DNA of 60,049 bases, from assembly GCA_018062085.1 (NCBI GenBank), contig JAGOSY010000027.1, positions 1-60,049 of the forward strand, in the 5' to 3' direction. A program made the position numbers and the translations under genes. The notes under the pieces were generated by a model, which searched no databases, was not told the origin of the DNA, and was given only the letters and a program-made list of their open reading frames with translations. This document shows positions 1 through 8,898 of this stretch, one piece after another. Within the stretch, counting starts at the first letter, position 1. Each line of letters starts with the position of its first letter. The stretch is from a bacterium. Lineage in GTDB: Bacteria; Cyanobacteriota; Vampirovibrionia; Obscuribacterales; Obscuribacteraceae.

Positions 1-600
1 GAGTCACTTCAGAGGCAAAAGAACTAAGCTGGTCAACCATTGTATTGATTGTATTTTTTAGCTCAAGAATTTCGCCGTTGGCATCTACCGTAATTTTCTT
101 ACTCAAATCACCGTTAGCAACGGCAGTGGTTACGTCGGCAATGTTTCGCACTTGGCTGGTCAAATTGCCGGCCATTGAATTGACATTGTCTGTCAAATCT
201 TTCCATGTACCAGCTACACCTCTGACTTTGGCTTGTCCCCCGAGTTTTCCATCAGTACCAACTTCACGGGCCACCCGCGTCACTTCTGAGGCAAACAAAC
301 CAAGCTGATCAACCATTGTATTGATGGTATTTTTCAGCTCTAGAATCTCACCTTTTACATCTACAGTAATTTTCTTACTAAGGTCGCCGGTAGCAACAGC
401 GGTCGTAACCTCCGCGATGTTTCGCACCTGGGCTGTAAGATTTCCGGCCATCGAATTAACGTTGTCAGTCAAGTCTTTCCATGTACCTGAAACTCCACTG
501 ACCTTGGCCTGGCCACCCAGTTTACCTTCAGTACCCACTTCTTTGGCCACCCGAGTAACTTCAGAAGCGAAAGAGCTAAGTTGTTCAACCATGGTGTTGA
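1..600 (-). repeat. 276-bp tandem coding repeats (HAMP units)
   Basis: Bases 1-276 and 277-552 are near-copies in register, and a third copy starts at 553 and diverges after about 600. The period of 276 bp is 92 codons, one HAMP unit of the overlapping kinase gene. Similarity is high at the DNA level, which suggests recent duplication or gene conversion. Confidence 0.85.
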
Positions 601-1036
601 TAGTATTGGCGGTGCGCAGGAACTCCCCCTTAAGCGGACTACCCTCAATTTCAAGAGCCATTGACTGACTGAGATCACCTTTTGCTACCGAACCAATCAC
701 CCTAGCAACCTCAGTAGTGGGCCTGACGAGATCGCCCACCAGGCCATTCACCGCGAGGACAGACTCAGCCCAAGAACCACCGGCGTCTCCGAGTTGCGCT
801 CTGTGAGAAATTTTTCCTTCTCTACCGACAACACTGCCGATACGTTTTAACTCGTTTAAGAGCCTGTCATTGAGCTCTGCGAGGTCATTGAAGGCCTCTG
901 AAACTTCACCATCAAGCCCAGTGGCATCAAGAGGCAATCGCACTGAGAAATCGCCACGCTTCATACTCCTGAGAGCCTTCAGAAGCGGCCTGGCGTCTAC
1001 AAGAAACTCGCTAGTAGGGTTGGACATTTCTAACAT
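1..1036 (-). CDS. Multi-HAMP sensor histidine kinase, N-terminal part (cut by window edge)
   Basis: The minus strand is open from an ATG at 1036 to the first base of the window, about 345 codons, with no stop, so the kinase core lies outside. The protein begins without a signal peptide or membrane segment. After a first degenerate HAMP-like unit (about residues 15-60) it shows repeated HAMP units of 92 residues. Each repeat has the markers GGQAKV, GTWKDLTDNVNSMA, VRNIA, VTTAVA.GDLSKKITVD and GEILELKNTINTMV. This is the hallmark of soluble group III / Nik1-like hybrid kinases, in which HAMP arrays relay signals (family knowledge). A second ATG at 1027 has a GAGAG sequence 9 nt upstream and may be the real start. 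The gene diverges from the GT20 gene at 1298. Confidence 0.85.
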   Translation of the reverse strand, partial: MLEMSNPTSEFLVDARPLLKALRSMKRGDFSVRLPLDATGLDGEVSEAFNDLAELNDRLLNELKRIGSVVGREGKISHRAQLGDAGGSWAESVLAVNGLVGDLVRPTTEVARVIGSVAKGDLSQSMALEIEGSPLKGEFLRTANTINTMVEQLSSFASEVTRVAKEVGTEGKLGGQAKVSGVSGTWKDLTDNVNSMAGNLTAQVRNIAEVTTAVATGDLSKKITVDVKGEILELKNTINTMVDQLGLFASEVTRVAREVGTDGKLGGQAKVRGVAGTWKDLTDNVNSMAGNLTSQVRNIADVTTAVANGDLSKKITVDANGEILELKNTINTMVDQLSSFASEVT

Positions 1037-1297
1037 CTCTCTAAATTGGTGAGAAGAACAGTATTAAACCAGGTCAAGGACAGACTAAACAAAAAGAGGG
1101 AACAAGAAGAACGCAGACCTAGGCAAGACGTAAAAGTTCCAATTTACATTGCCCTTAGTAAACTTTTGTTTACGAGCATACACCAATCGCCTAGCAGTTC
1201 CCAGCACGACGGAACAAACAGTACCAAGTTCCAAAGCCAAATGGGAACTTACACGGCACTCTCCAGTCTTCAATCGAGGTCAAAAGGAGTGCTAGCT

Positions 1298-2626
1298 ATG
1301 AACATTGTTTCTCTAATGGGTCCAGCAATTGGAGACGGAATCACGGCGGCACTGGAGCGCTTGCATAAATCAGGCGGACGCAATCAATCTTGGTGGTACT
1401 TAGCACAAGATCAGATAAGGTGCCTAACAAAGAGCGCAGTGCGCCATCTACCGAGCGAAAATATTCCGGCTCAAGTTTCTGACTCACACTACCGTTTCTG
1501 CAATGAATTTATTTGGCCGATCATGCATGATATGGCAGACCAAGCCACTTATACAGAAGAAGACTTCTTCTTGTACAAGCGCCTCAACGCTATTTTAGTG
1601 GCTCGAATAGAACGGCAAGAAAGTCACCACCCCTATTTTGTTCAAGACTACCAACTAGCTTTCGTACCCAAGTATCTCAAACGCTCAGGTCGGCAGTCGG
1701 CAATCTTCTGGCATACCCCTTGGCCTAAATTCGTACCAGACCAGTTCCTCGCGCCTATCGTCGAGATTGCTGAATCGCTCTTAGCAGCTAAGGCAATTGT
1801 TTTCTCGACGAAAGAATATGCAGACAACTTCAATTCATTTGTTGACACGCACCTTCCTTATATTGCCAGCTCCCGTATGTTTGGCGGAATTGGCGAAGTC
1901 TTGGTGGCACCACTGGGGCTGGACCTAGACTACTGGCAGGCTCAGACCAGCAAGCCGTTGGCAGACAAAAGTGAGCTGGAACTGCCAAATGGTCCGTATG
2001 TTCTGTCCATAGACAGAGCCGATGCCACCATGGGCATAATTCCTAGACTGAGAGCAATTGAATTGCTGTTCTGCCGCAATCCCGAACTAAAAGAAAAAAT
2101 TACATTCGTACAAATTTGTGGACGTTCATCCCCTGGTATCAAAGCCAATGATATCTACTGGGCTGAATGCCAGGATGAAATTGCAAAGCTTACTGAAAAA
2201 CACGCGACATCAAACTGGAAACCATTGATCTCGCTTCCACATTCAATCAACAGCGATCAACTAACTCAACTATACAGACAGGCAGCAGTAATGTTAGTTA
2301 CGTCGATGGGCGATGGTCTCAACCTTTCAGCCAAAGAGTTTATCGCCTGTCAGTCAGCAGACAATCCAGGAATTCTAGCACTTTCAAACGGTGCGGGGGC
2401 ACAAGAAGAATTTGGCCGCTATGCCATTGCCTTTGCTGCCGATGACGTCGAGGCAATAAGTGATGCCACAATTCGCTGCCTGCACATGCCAGCCTCACAA
2501 AAAAATAGGCGCAACCAAAGACTGCTACTACAGTTACAGAAGAATCCCCTGCAACTTTGGTGTGATACTTTCTCAAAAATTCTCTATGGCCATCTATCAG
2601 AAGCTGAAATAGCCGAAGTGGGATAA
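1298..2626 (+). CDS. GT20 glycosyltransferase, trehalose-6-phosphate synthase-like
   Basis: A retaining GT-B glycosyltransferase of family GT20. Known members join UDP- or GDP-glucose to glucose-6-phosphate (OtsA) or to glycerol-3-phosphate (GgpS). Seen here are NEFIWPIMH (~70), QDYQL (~117), IFWHTPWP, APLGLD, SIDRADATMGI (~238-247), SMGDGLNLSAKE and GAGAQEEFG. The His, the Arg of the DR motif and the DGxNL..KE loop are kept. The phosphate-binding Lys of OtsA (R..DY.KG) is Met245 here, and HDYHL has become QDYQL. The frame is open upstream to a TTG at 1046, but ATG 1298 is preferred: it has AAAAGGAG 8 nt ahead and gives 442 residues, close to family size. No phosphatase partner (otsB) is nearby, so the acceptor is unknown and activity is uncertain. 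Confidence 0.82.
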   Translation: MNIVSLMGPAIGDGITAALERLHKSGGRNQSWWYLAQDQIRCLTKSAVRHLPSENIPAQVSDSHYRFCNEFIWPIMHDMADQATYTEEDFFLYKRLNAILVARIERQESHHPYFVQDYQLAFVPKYLKRSGRQSAIFWHTPWPKFVPDQFLAPIVEIAESLLAAKAIVFSTKEYADNFNSFVDTHLPYIASSRMFGGIGEVLVAPLGLDLDYWQAQTSKPLADKSELELPNGPYVLSIDRADATMGIIPRLRAIELLFCRNPELKEKITFVQICGRSSPGIKANDIYWAECQDEIAKLTEKHATSNWKPLISLPHSINSDQLTQLYRQAAVMLVTSMGDGLNLSAKEFIACQSADNPGILALSNGAGAQEEFGRYAIAFAADDVEAISDATIRCLHMPASQKNRRNQRLLLQLQKNPLQLWCDTFSKILYGHLSEAEIAEVG

Positions 2627-2746
2627 CTGTCTAGCTTAGGCAAATCGGCCTTTTGGCAAATAAGCAAATAAGGCTACAAATGCGGAACCAAATAAAGAAA
2701 TTCAGGTCTTCATTACCGTATTCAATAAGTAAAGAGGAAATGACTC

Positions 2747-3166
2747 ATGGCACACAGTTTAAATCAATCACAGTTAGGCAAACTATTCCTAGCACTAACA
2801 CTAGTTTCGTTGACCACAACTGCTTGCAGTCAGCAATCCCAGCAACTTTCAGAACGTGAAAAAGACATCGATAAGCAAAAAGAAGTACAGCTTAAGGTGG
2901 TCGAGCGCACTACCGATGAATTGAAAGAATCTGTCGAGCGTCAAAAAGAACAAAATTTGCAAGCTATTGAAGTCAACAAGCAACAACTTGATATTGAAAA
3001 AGCCAACCTCGATGCCCAGGGCAAAGAAGTAAAAGAAAGCACAACTTTTGCCAAAGAAAACCTGGAGAAGCAAGCTGACGAATCGAAGAAAATAGTTGCT
3101 CGCAATGCCCAAGTAGCGAAAGACGAACTTAAAGATATGGTTCGTGCCAATCAAGCGAATAAATAA
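2747..3166 (+). CDS. Small coiled-coil lipoprotein
   Basis: A 139-residue protein. Residues 1-27 form a signal peptide ending in a weak lipobox (LTTTAC). The rest is almost entirely a charged coiled coil rich in K, E and Q, with no cysteine after the anchor. It is probably anchored in the envelope; no enzymatic motif is visible. ATG 2747 follows AAAGAGGA by about 8 nt. It lies 120 bp after the GT20 gene on the same strand and ends at a strong hairpin terminator shared with the convergent VWA gene. I do not recognise a named family. Confidence 0.7.
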   Translation: MAHSLNQSQLGKLFLALTLVSLTTTACSQQSQQLSEREKDIDKQKEVQLKVVERTTDELKESVERQKEQNLQAIEVNKQQLDIEKANLDAQGKEVKESTTFAKENLEKQADESKKIVARNAQVAKDELKDMVRANQANK

Positions 3167-3212
3167 GTATTTGCATTTTTGAAATCGCAGCTGCTGACAA
3201 TAGTACTTGCTC

Positions 3213-3244
3213 AAAAAAGTAGTTTCCATAGAAACTACTTTTTT
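3213..3244. terminator. Bidirectional rho-independent terminator
   Basis: A perfect 14-bp stem (3213-3226 with 3231-3244) around the loop CATA, with A6 on one side and T6 on the other. It sits between the convergent genes ending at 3166 (+) and 3251 (-), so it can stop transcription from both sides. Confidence 0.88.
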
Positions 3245-3250
3245 GAACTC

Positions 3251-4066
3251 CTATTTTACGGCCACTTCAGGAGGGCTGACAGACTGCATCAAAGCGCTAA
3301 CAAGACCAGAGCGATTGAGCTGTTCAAAGGTCTTAGTGGTGACGATATCGTGAACGGCCTTACGGCCGACCAAGCACTCATCAAGTTCTTGCAAGTACTT
3401 GGTGGCCTTTAAATCAGTGCCCACTTGCAGAAAGGTAATGGCAATCTGATCAGATTCGGTCATTTGCTTAGTTGCTTCGATAATTGTTTCTTTGAGAGCA
3501 AGAGGTCTATCAGGCAGACCATCAGTAATCATGGCAATCAAAATCGGTCTTGAAGTGCCCCGAGAATTAATAGGATTAAGAGAGCTGAGAGCTTTACGAG
3601 CAGTAAAATACTGCCCAAGCTCTGACTTAATGGCCCTGTTCATGTCTGTATTACCACTGGGCTTATTACTCTCAAAAAATCTCGAGACACTGTCCCAATT
3701 GACATCAGGATAAACCTTGAAATTGTCACTAAAAGCGACCATCTTCAGGTGGTCACCTAAAGGCACCTTTTGCATCTTTAGCACCTTACTCAAGTTAATA
3801 GTCTGCTCTTTGCACCACTGCCAGCGGCTTTGTCCGCCGCAGTCGGCAATGGCCATTGAATGCGAAGCGTCAATAAAGACAATGACATCGTAAGCTTTCA
3901 AATTTTCTAGCTTTACTTTATCTATGGGCTCACTAACAAGCGCTGGTGGAGAAATCACAGCAATAGAGAAGGCTTCTGAGGTAATCGGCAGCAGGGCGAG
4001 GCTAGCACTCAGACAGAGTGAAGATAAAGTCAGTACCCCAACTTTGCGCCCAATTTTAGTAAACAT
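3251..4066 (-). CDS. Secreted von Willebrand factor A domain protein
   Basis: 271 residues. Residues 1-33 form a signal peptide ending near TSEAFS. A single VWA domain follows, with the metal-ion-dependent adhesion site complete: D66-A-S68-H-S70, the Thr of SGNTDMN and the Asp of MITDGLPD. It therefore probably binds a protein ligand through Mg2+ in the periplasm or outside the cell; the partner is unknown. The open frame begins with a TTG at 4069, but ATG 4066 has GAGGAG about 7 nt upstream and is preferred. It is transcribed towards the terminator at 3213-3244 and lies 72 bp beyond the phosphatase gene of the export operon, possibly as its last member. Confidence 0.82.
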   Translation of the reverse strand: MFTKIGRKVGVLTLSSLCLSASLALLPITSEAFSIAVISPPALVSEPIDKVKLENLKAYDVIVFIDASHSMAIADCGGQSRWQWCKEQTINLSKVLKMQKVPLGDHLKMVAFSDNFKVYPDVNWDSVSRFFESNKPSGNTDMNRAIKSELGQYFTARKALSSLNPINSRGTSRPILIAMITDGLPDRPLALKETIIEATKQMTESDQIAITFLQVGTDLKATKYLQELDECLVGRKAVHDIVTTKTFEQLNRSGLVSALMQSVSPPEVAVK

Positions 4067-4138
4067 CAAAAGTCTCCTCGAACAGTCTGGAGACCAAGAC
4101 GCATTGCTTGACAGCTAGTTCCTTTTACTTTACTGGCT

Positions 4139-4615
4139 TTACTTGTGAGCTGTTTGGCGGGCCAGTCGCCACAATGCCAATTTGAAGTGCGCCGTAGCAA
4201 AGCGATGAAAGCCACAAGCGCGCATTTCTTTGTACGCTTCTATGAGACTCCAATCGTGGCGAAGAATTCTATACATTGCCACCATTACCCCAGTGCGATC
4301 AACCCCGTGAAAGCAATGAATGAAAATTGGATGATTGCTTTGATCGTCAATAATTTCGAGCAACTCTTGCACGTGACTATAATTGGGCAGAGTCCAATAA
4401 TTAAGAGGGATGCTAACAAAGCGCATGCCCAATCTTTCGACAATCAGTCTCTCTGCGTCAACTCGTGTTTTGCGCCACCGCAGACAAACCACAGTTTTCA
4501 CGGCCATGTCTCTCAAAGCCACGAAACCTTTTTCGCTGGGCTGGCCGCCGCGATATAGTCGCGGTGATACTTGATAGAAATTTTTGATTGGCATTGTTTG
4601 AGTAGCTTTAGTCAT
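4139..4615 (-). CDS. Dual-specificity/tyrosine phosphatase-like protein
   Basis: 158 residues, no signal peptide. The P-loop HCFHGVDRTG at 100-109 gives Cys101 as nucleophile and Arg107 for phosphate binding, the CX5R signature of cysteine phosphatases. The N-terminal part (SPRLYRGGQPSEKGF) is typical of DSP-like bacterial proteins. No obvious general-acid Asp is visible in the loop NYWTLPNYS, so the rate or the substrate may differ from the norm. It starts 20 bp after the second permease gene, so it is probably the tail of the exporter operon. The substrate (phosphoprotein, phosphoinositide-like lipid or other) cannot be told. Confidence 0.8.
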   Translation of the reverse strand: MTKATQTMPIKNFYQVSPRLYRGGQPSEKGFVALRDMAVKTVVCLRWRKTRVDAERLIVERLGMRFVSIPLNYWTLPNYSHVQELLEIIDDQSNHPIFIHCFHGVDRTGVMVAMYRILRHDWSLIEAYKEMRACGFHRFATAHFKLALWRLARQTAHK

Positions 4616-4635
4616 AAATAATCGATCAGGCGTCT

Positions 4636-5793
4636 CTAGCTCAGCTGCCGCTGAAAGCGGTTTGCACTAATCCACAATAGCAGAGAAGCAAAGACGAAGA
4701 GAAGAGCAACATCGGCCCATAGCATTTCAAAGGTAGCACCTTTGAGGATGACCCCACGGGCTACGAGGGTGTAATAGCGCAAGGGGTCAAACATAGCCAG
4801 AAACTGCATGGCCGCAGGCATAGTATCAAAAGGCACGACCGTCCCCGACAAAAGAATCATGGGAATATTAATGAAGAAAGATGCTAGTTGAGCCTGCCGT
4901 TGACTGCTGCAGACAGAGCCGAGCAACATACCAAAACCAATACCAACAAAAGCATATAGACCAGAAGCAATCATAAAGAGCAAGAAACTTCCTCTAAACG
5001 GCAAAGCAAAAATCAGACGAGCGGCCCCAATAGCCAAACAAACGTCGGCGAGCAAGAAGACCACGAGTGGAATAATTTTAGCTAAAAGAATTTCCCAGGG
5101 CTCAGCTGGAGTCATCAAAAGTTGCTCTATCGTGCCATTTTCACGCTCTTTCAAGATAGTAGCCGAGGCCACCAGAGTGGCTGTTAAAGTCAAGGCCGCC
5201 CCTAAAACCCCGGGGACAAAGTACCAGCTACTAAGCTGATCAGGATTGTACAAAATATTCATTTTCGCTTCGATGACACTATTAACATCACCCAATATCA
5301 CTTTGTTGGGATTGTCTCTAGTTAGCCCCTTAGGCTCAAACCGGCTAATGGTCTGCAAGAGAAAACTACTAGCAACCCCAGCACTATAAGCATCAGCACC
5401 ATCAACTAGAACCTGCACTTGGGCCGGAATACCCTTCTCTAAATCATCGACAAAGCGTGGAGGAATAACAAGCCCAACGGCTAATTTGCCTGTTTCAAGA
5501 GCACGAGCGAGACTTTCTTCATTATCAAACGGTTGTGCCTTTTCAAAGACTTTACCCGTCAACAAACTGCCAATCAATGCGCGACTAGGAGTCGAATTGG
5601 AGCGATCTACAGTGCCAAAAGACAAATTGCGTACTTGAGGATCAAGCGAGCCGCCAAGAATCAATAATTGTATGACCGGAGGAAAGACCATGAGGAAGAG
5701 CAAATATTTATTGCGCACAATTTCTCTAAATTCTTTAGCAAGAAGCGCCCAAAGCCTTGTGCTCAGCAGGTACTCAATAATATTCTTTATCAT
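4636..5793 (-). CDS. ABC-2 type transporter permease (YbhR/YhhJ-like), distal
   Basis: 385 residues. It has one N-terminal membrane helix (LLFLMVFPPVIQLLILGG, ~31-48), a large periplasmic domain (~50-190) with PPRFVDDL and VDGADA motifs, then five helices from about 195 to 375. This is the ABC2_membrane_3 layout of YhhJ/YbhR/YbhS proteins, which export drugs or hydrophobic compounds with a fusion protein and a double ATPase. AAAGGAG precedes the ATG by about 9 nt. It follows the other permease by 19 bp. The two permeases are paralogous and probably form the heterodimeric channel. Confidence 0.88.
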   Translation of the reverse strand: MIKNIIEYLLSTRLWALLAKEFREIVRNKYLLFLMVFPPVIQLLILGGSLDPQVRNLSFGTVDRSNSTPSRALIGSLLTGKVFEKAQPFDNEESLARALETGKLAVGLVIPPRFVDDLEKGIPAQVQVLVDGADAYSAGVASSFLLQTISRFEPKGLTRDNPNKVILGDVNSVIEAKMNILYNPDQLSSWYFVPGVLGAALTLTATLVASATILKERENGTIEQLLMTPAEPWEILLAKIIPLVVFLLADVCLAIGAARLIFALPFRGSFLLFMIASGLYAFVGIGFGMLLGSVCSSQRQAQLASFFINIPMILLSGTVVPFDTMPAAMQFLAMFDPLRYYTLVARGVILKGATFEMLWADVALLFVFASLLLWISANRFQRQLS

Positions 5794-5812
5794 TGCCTAA
5801 GCTCCTTTTTTT

Positions 5813-6946
5813 CTAGTCTTTCAACTGCATCGAGCGCAGGCTAAACCAACTACCGAACAAATAGACCAGACAAAACACAATCAAAATTAACGGTATGCTC
5901 CAGACCGCAGACCAACCAGCACCGCGTACAAAAGTGTCACGACAAAGTTCTATGAAAAAGCGTGCCGGAACCAATACAGTAAAGAGCTTGAGCGGAAAAG
6001 GAATATTGTAAATTGGATAGACAAATCCAGACAGCAGCAGACAAGGAAAGAAACCAGCTGTGGAAGTAGCTTGCACCGCCACTGTTTGCGAACTAGCAAG
6101 AGTGCCAAGCATAAGACCAAAGAGCACGGCAGCAAGAACATAAAGAGGCAAGGAGACAAGCAGAGGGGTAGGATCGCTGGTGATCTTGACGCCAAATAAT
6201 GTCCACCCCAAAGCAATTACCAGAACTGCCAGCACCATACCCACAGCAAAATAAACTAGCGCTTTGCCAAGCAAGAACTCAAGCGGTGTAATTGTCGAGG
6301 CATAAACTCGAATAATTGTCTCTTGCTCTTTCTCGCGCGAGGCCGCCACGGCAGCGAGTAATGCCGGATACATCCAGAGAATAATGCCAATAGCACCAGG
6401 AACAATAAAGAGCGGCTCCAGCCGACCAGGATTAAACCAGACACGCAACTGCGGTGAGACGACCCTAATATTGGCGGCGGGGGCAGCAATTTTGGCGGCC
6501 TTTAGGGCGCCCACAAAGTAGATATTGGCGGCCTTGATGCTGTTCGAAACAATCTGGGTATTGGCGATATCAGTGCCGTCAATCAACACCTCAAGATTAG
6601 ATTTCTCCTTGCGAAATACATGATCAGTAAAACCAGAAGGCACTATGATTGCTACTTTTGCCAAGCCTCTATCAATGGCATCGCGGGGAGATTTAGCCAG
6701 CTTGGCATCGGCACGCACCAAAATATTGGTAGCATAAAGTCGATTGATATACTCACGACTAAAAGAGGTCTGATCGTTGTCTTGCACCACCATGGCAATA
6801 TTTTTCGACTCAAGGCGAATGCCATAACCAAATAAGAGTAGTGAAAATAATGGCAGAAGGAAGGCTAGAGCTAAGCTCAGTCTATCCCGCTGAAACTCTT
6901 GCCATTCTTTAACAGCTTGCACCATGATACGATTTGGACCAATCAT
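5813..6946 (-). CDS. ABC-2 type transporter permease (YbhS/YhhJ-like), proximal
   Basis: 377 residues with the same architecture as its neighbour: helix ~22-43 (LALAFLLPLFSLLLFGYG), an extracytoplasmic domain with PSGFTDHV and IDGTDIANTQ, then a block of helices from ~175 to 370. The motif VPGAIGIILWMYPALL matches the second helix of the family. Its ATG overlaps the ATPase stop by 4 nt (ATGA at 6943-6946), which indicates translational coupling. It should pair with the next permease to form the export path. Confidence 0.88.
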   Translation of the reverse strand: MIGPNRIMVQAVKEWQEFQRDRLSLALAFLLPLFSLLLFGYGIRLESKNIAMVVQDNDQTSFSREYINRLYATNILVRADAKLAKSPRDAIDRGLAKVAIIVPSGFTDHVFRKEKSNLEVLIDGTDIANTQIVSNSIKAANIYFVGALKAAKIAAPAANIRVVSPQLRVWFNPGRLEPLFIVPGAIGIILWMYPALLAAVAASREKEQETIIRVYASTITPLEFLLGKALVYFAVGMVLAVLVIALGWTLFGVKITSDPTPLLVSLPLYVLAAVLFGLMLGTLASSQTVAVQATSTAGFFPCLLLSGFVYPIYNIPFPLKLFTVLVPARFFIELCRDTFVRGAGWSAVWSIPLILIVFCLVYLFGSWFSLRSMQLKD

Positions 6947-8898
6947 CTTAGGCCCCCTACATGATTATTGACGCTTTGCACTTTGGCGATAAAGGCATCC
7001 TCAAGAGAAAACTTTATTGCCCTTAATTCAACATCAGGCAAACCAGCAGTAGCAAGCAGCGCCTTAACCTTAGGCACATCAGCTTGTGCACGATCAAGTA
7101 AAACGTGCAAAGCCTTGCCGAAAACTGAAATGCGCCAAGGCTCAAGCTCTGTTGCCAAAGCACTAAAAGCTTTTTGCGATTGGCTTGCATCCTGGCAAAC
7201 TAGCTCAAAGAGTTCGCCATTATGCTCAGACTTAATTTCGCTGGGAGTACCTTCTGCCACCATTTTGCTGGCTGAGACAAAACTTAAGCGATTGCAATAC
7301 TCAGCTTCGTCAAGGTAGTGAGTGGTAACTAAAATAGCCGCTCCACGTTTAGCAAAATCGCGAATGGAACTCCAGATTTGTCGCCTGGCCAGGGGGTCTA
7401 CCCCAGCGGTAGGTTCATCTAAGAAAATCACTTCCGGGTCATGCATAACGGCAGCACCAAAAGCAATGCGCTGTTTCCAACCAAGAGGCAAACTGCCTAC
7501 CAGAGAACTGCCCATATGAGCCAGACCACAAGCAGCAAGTGCCCAGTCAACTTGCTGCTTACGCCGAGCCCTAGGCAGCTCATATATAGCCGAATAAAAC
7601 TCTAAATTCTCAGCCACAGTTAGGCCGTCATACAGAGTAAATTTCTGGCTCATATAACCAATTTTGCGCCGCAACTCTCGACTGCGTAAGCTTGTGCTTT
7701 CGCCAGCCAAGCTAACTAGACCAGACGTCGGCGCCAATAAGCCGCAGAGCATTTTAATTGTGGTGGTCTTACCGGCCCCGTTAGCACCAAGCAAGCCATA
7801 AATTTCACCATATTTGATATCAAGACTGAGACCATCGACGGCAGTGAAGTCACCATACTGCTTCACCAGATCTTGGGCAGAAATAGCTGAGTCGGCATTC
7901 TGCTCTGATTTATTTATAACAGGAGATCTGACAACGGGAAATTGAGGCGGCGTCAGCTCCTTTAGGCCAAGTTCACGCAAGCGCATAACAAAGACGTTCT
8001 CCATAGTTGGAGAGCTTTCATGACAATTAAGTTGATCAACTCCAGAGGCGTTTTCAATTTGAGTCAACGCGGCCATTGCGTCTTTGGCAAGTACTTCTAT
8101 GTGATCGCCAAATGGATAGACATCGACAATATTGTCCGATAGAGCTATTTTCTCGCTCAGCTCGCCAATCTTGAGACCATTATTGTCTTCTGAATTAGTA
8201 CTCGGCAACGTTATTTCTAACCTTCGCAGAGCCAGAGCGCTTTGCAATTCTTGCGGCGATCCGCTCTGATGAATTTTTCCTTGATACATCAAAGCAATAC
8301 GAGTACAGCGCTCGGCCTCATCAAGAAAAGGTGTGGCAATGATAGTGGTTACGCCGTCTTCAGCTAAAGCCACTAGAGTTTGCCAGAGCTCGCGCCGGGC
8401 AATAGGATCAAGACCAGTAGTCGGTTCATCTAGAAGAATTAGCTGTGGTTGTGAAACCAAAGCACAGCACAAAGCCAAGTTTTGACGCATGCCACCAGAT
8501 AGCTTAGAACTAAGACGGTCGCCAAAAGGAGCTAGCCCCATACGCTTAAGGTGCTTCTGCCGCAATTTTTGAAAAACATCAGGGGCGACATTGTGCAAAC
8601 CGGCTTCGTAAGCAAGGCTTTCGTCTACAGTTAGTTCAGGATAAAGAGCGCAGTTCTGCGGCACAAAGCCAACTAAAGAGCGGGCAGCACTAGCCGGTCG
8701 GTCAAAGACCAAAGCCTCACCGCCGCTCGCCTTGAGCACACCAGCTAAAATTTTCAAAGCCGTAGACTTACCAGCGCCGTCCGGTCCCACTAGACCAAAG
8801 AGATCACCCTTATTAACTTCAAGGTCAAGACCATCAAGGGCTTTGACACCACCTTTGTAGGTCTTAAACAATTGATGAACGGCAACAACAGCAGTCAT
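6943..8898 (-). CDS. ABC exporter ATPase with two fused nucleotide-binding domains (YbhF-like)
   Basis: 651 residues with two complete ATPase domains. Domain 1 (~5-235) has Walker A GPDGAGKST, signature LSGGMRQNLAL and Walker B LILLDEPTTGLDP. Domain 2 (~340-560) has GANGAGKTTT, the family-typical divergent signature SLPLGWKQRIA, and VIFLDEPTAGVDP. Fused double ATPases of this kind (YbhF, the N-terminal half of RbbA) drive ABC-2 exporters with two permeases and an HlyD partner. It overlaps both neighbours (TAATG with the fusion protein, ATGA with the permease), so the whole set is one transcript. Confidence 0.92.
   Translation of the reverse strand: MTAVVAVHQLFKTYKGGVKALDGLDLEVNKGDLFGLVGPDGAGKSTALKILAGVLKASGGEALVFDRPASAARSLVGFVPQNCALYPELTVDESLAYEAGLHNVAPDVFQKLRQKHLKRMGLAPFGDRLSSKLSGGMRQNLALCCALVSQPQLILLDEPTTGLDPIARRELWQTLVALAEDGVTTIIATPFLDEAERCTRIALMYQGKIHQSGSPQELQSALALRRLEITLPSTNSEDNNGLKIGELSEKIALSDNIVDVYPFGDHIEVLAKDAMAALTQIENASGVDQLNCHESSPTMENVFVMRLRELGLKELTPPQFPVVRSPVINKSEQNADSAISAQDLVKQYGDFTAVDGLSLDIKYGEIYGLLGANGAGKTTTIKMLCGLLAPTSGLVSLAGESTSLRSRELRRKIGYMSQKFTLYDGLTVAENLEFYSAIYELPRARRKQQVDWALAACGLAHMGSSLVGSLPLGWKQRIAFGAAVMHDPEVIFLDEPTAGVDPLARRQIWSSIRDFAKRGAAILVTTHYLDEAEYCNRLSFVSASKMVAEGTPSEIKSEHNGELFELVCQDASQSQKAFSALATELEPWRISVFGKALHVLLDRAQADVPKVKALLATAGLPDVELRAIKFSLEDAFIAKVQSVNNHVGGLR

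Noticed and set aside
45..668. Two plus-strand ORFs with repeated sequence
   Set aside because: They are the antisense of the HAMP repeats; the minus-strand translation has clear family motifs.
1046..1297. N-terminal extension of the GT20 protein from a TTG
   Set aside because: Residues are basic and unlike the family, and a strong ribosome site precedes ATG 1298.
5950..6489. Hydrophobic minus-strand ORFs inside the permease gene
   Set aside because: They overlap a permease with clear domain structure; hydrophobicity comes from the frame shift of membrane codons.
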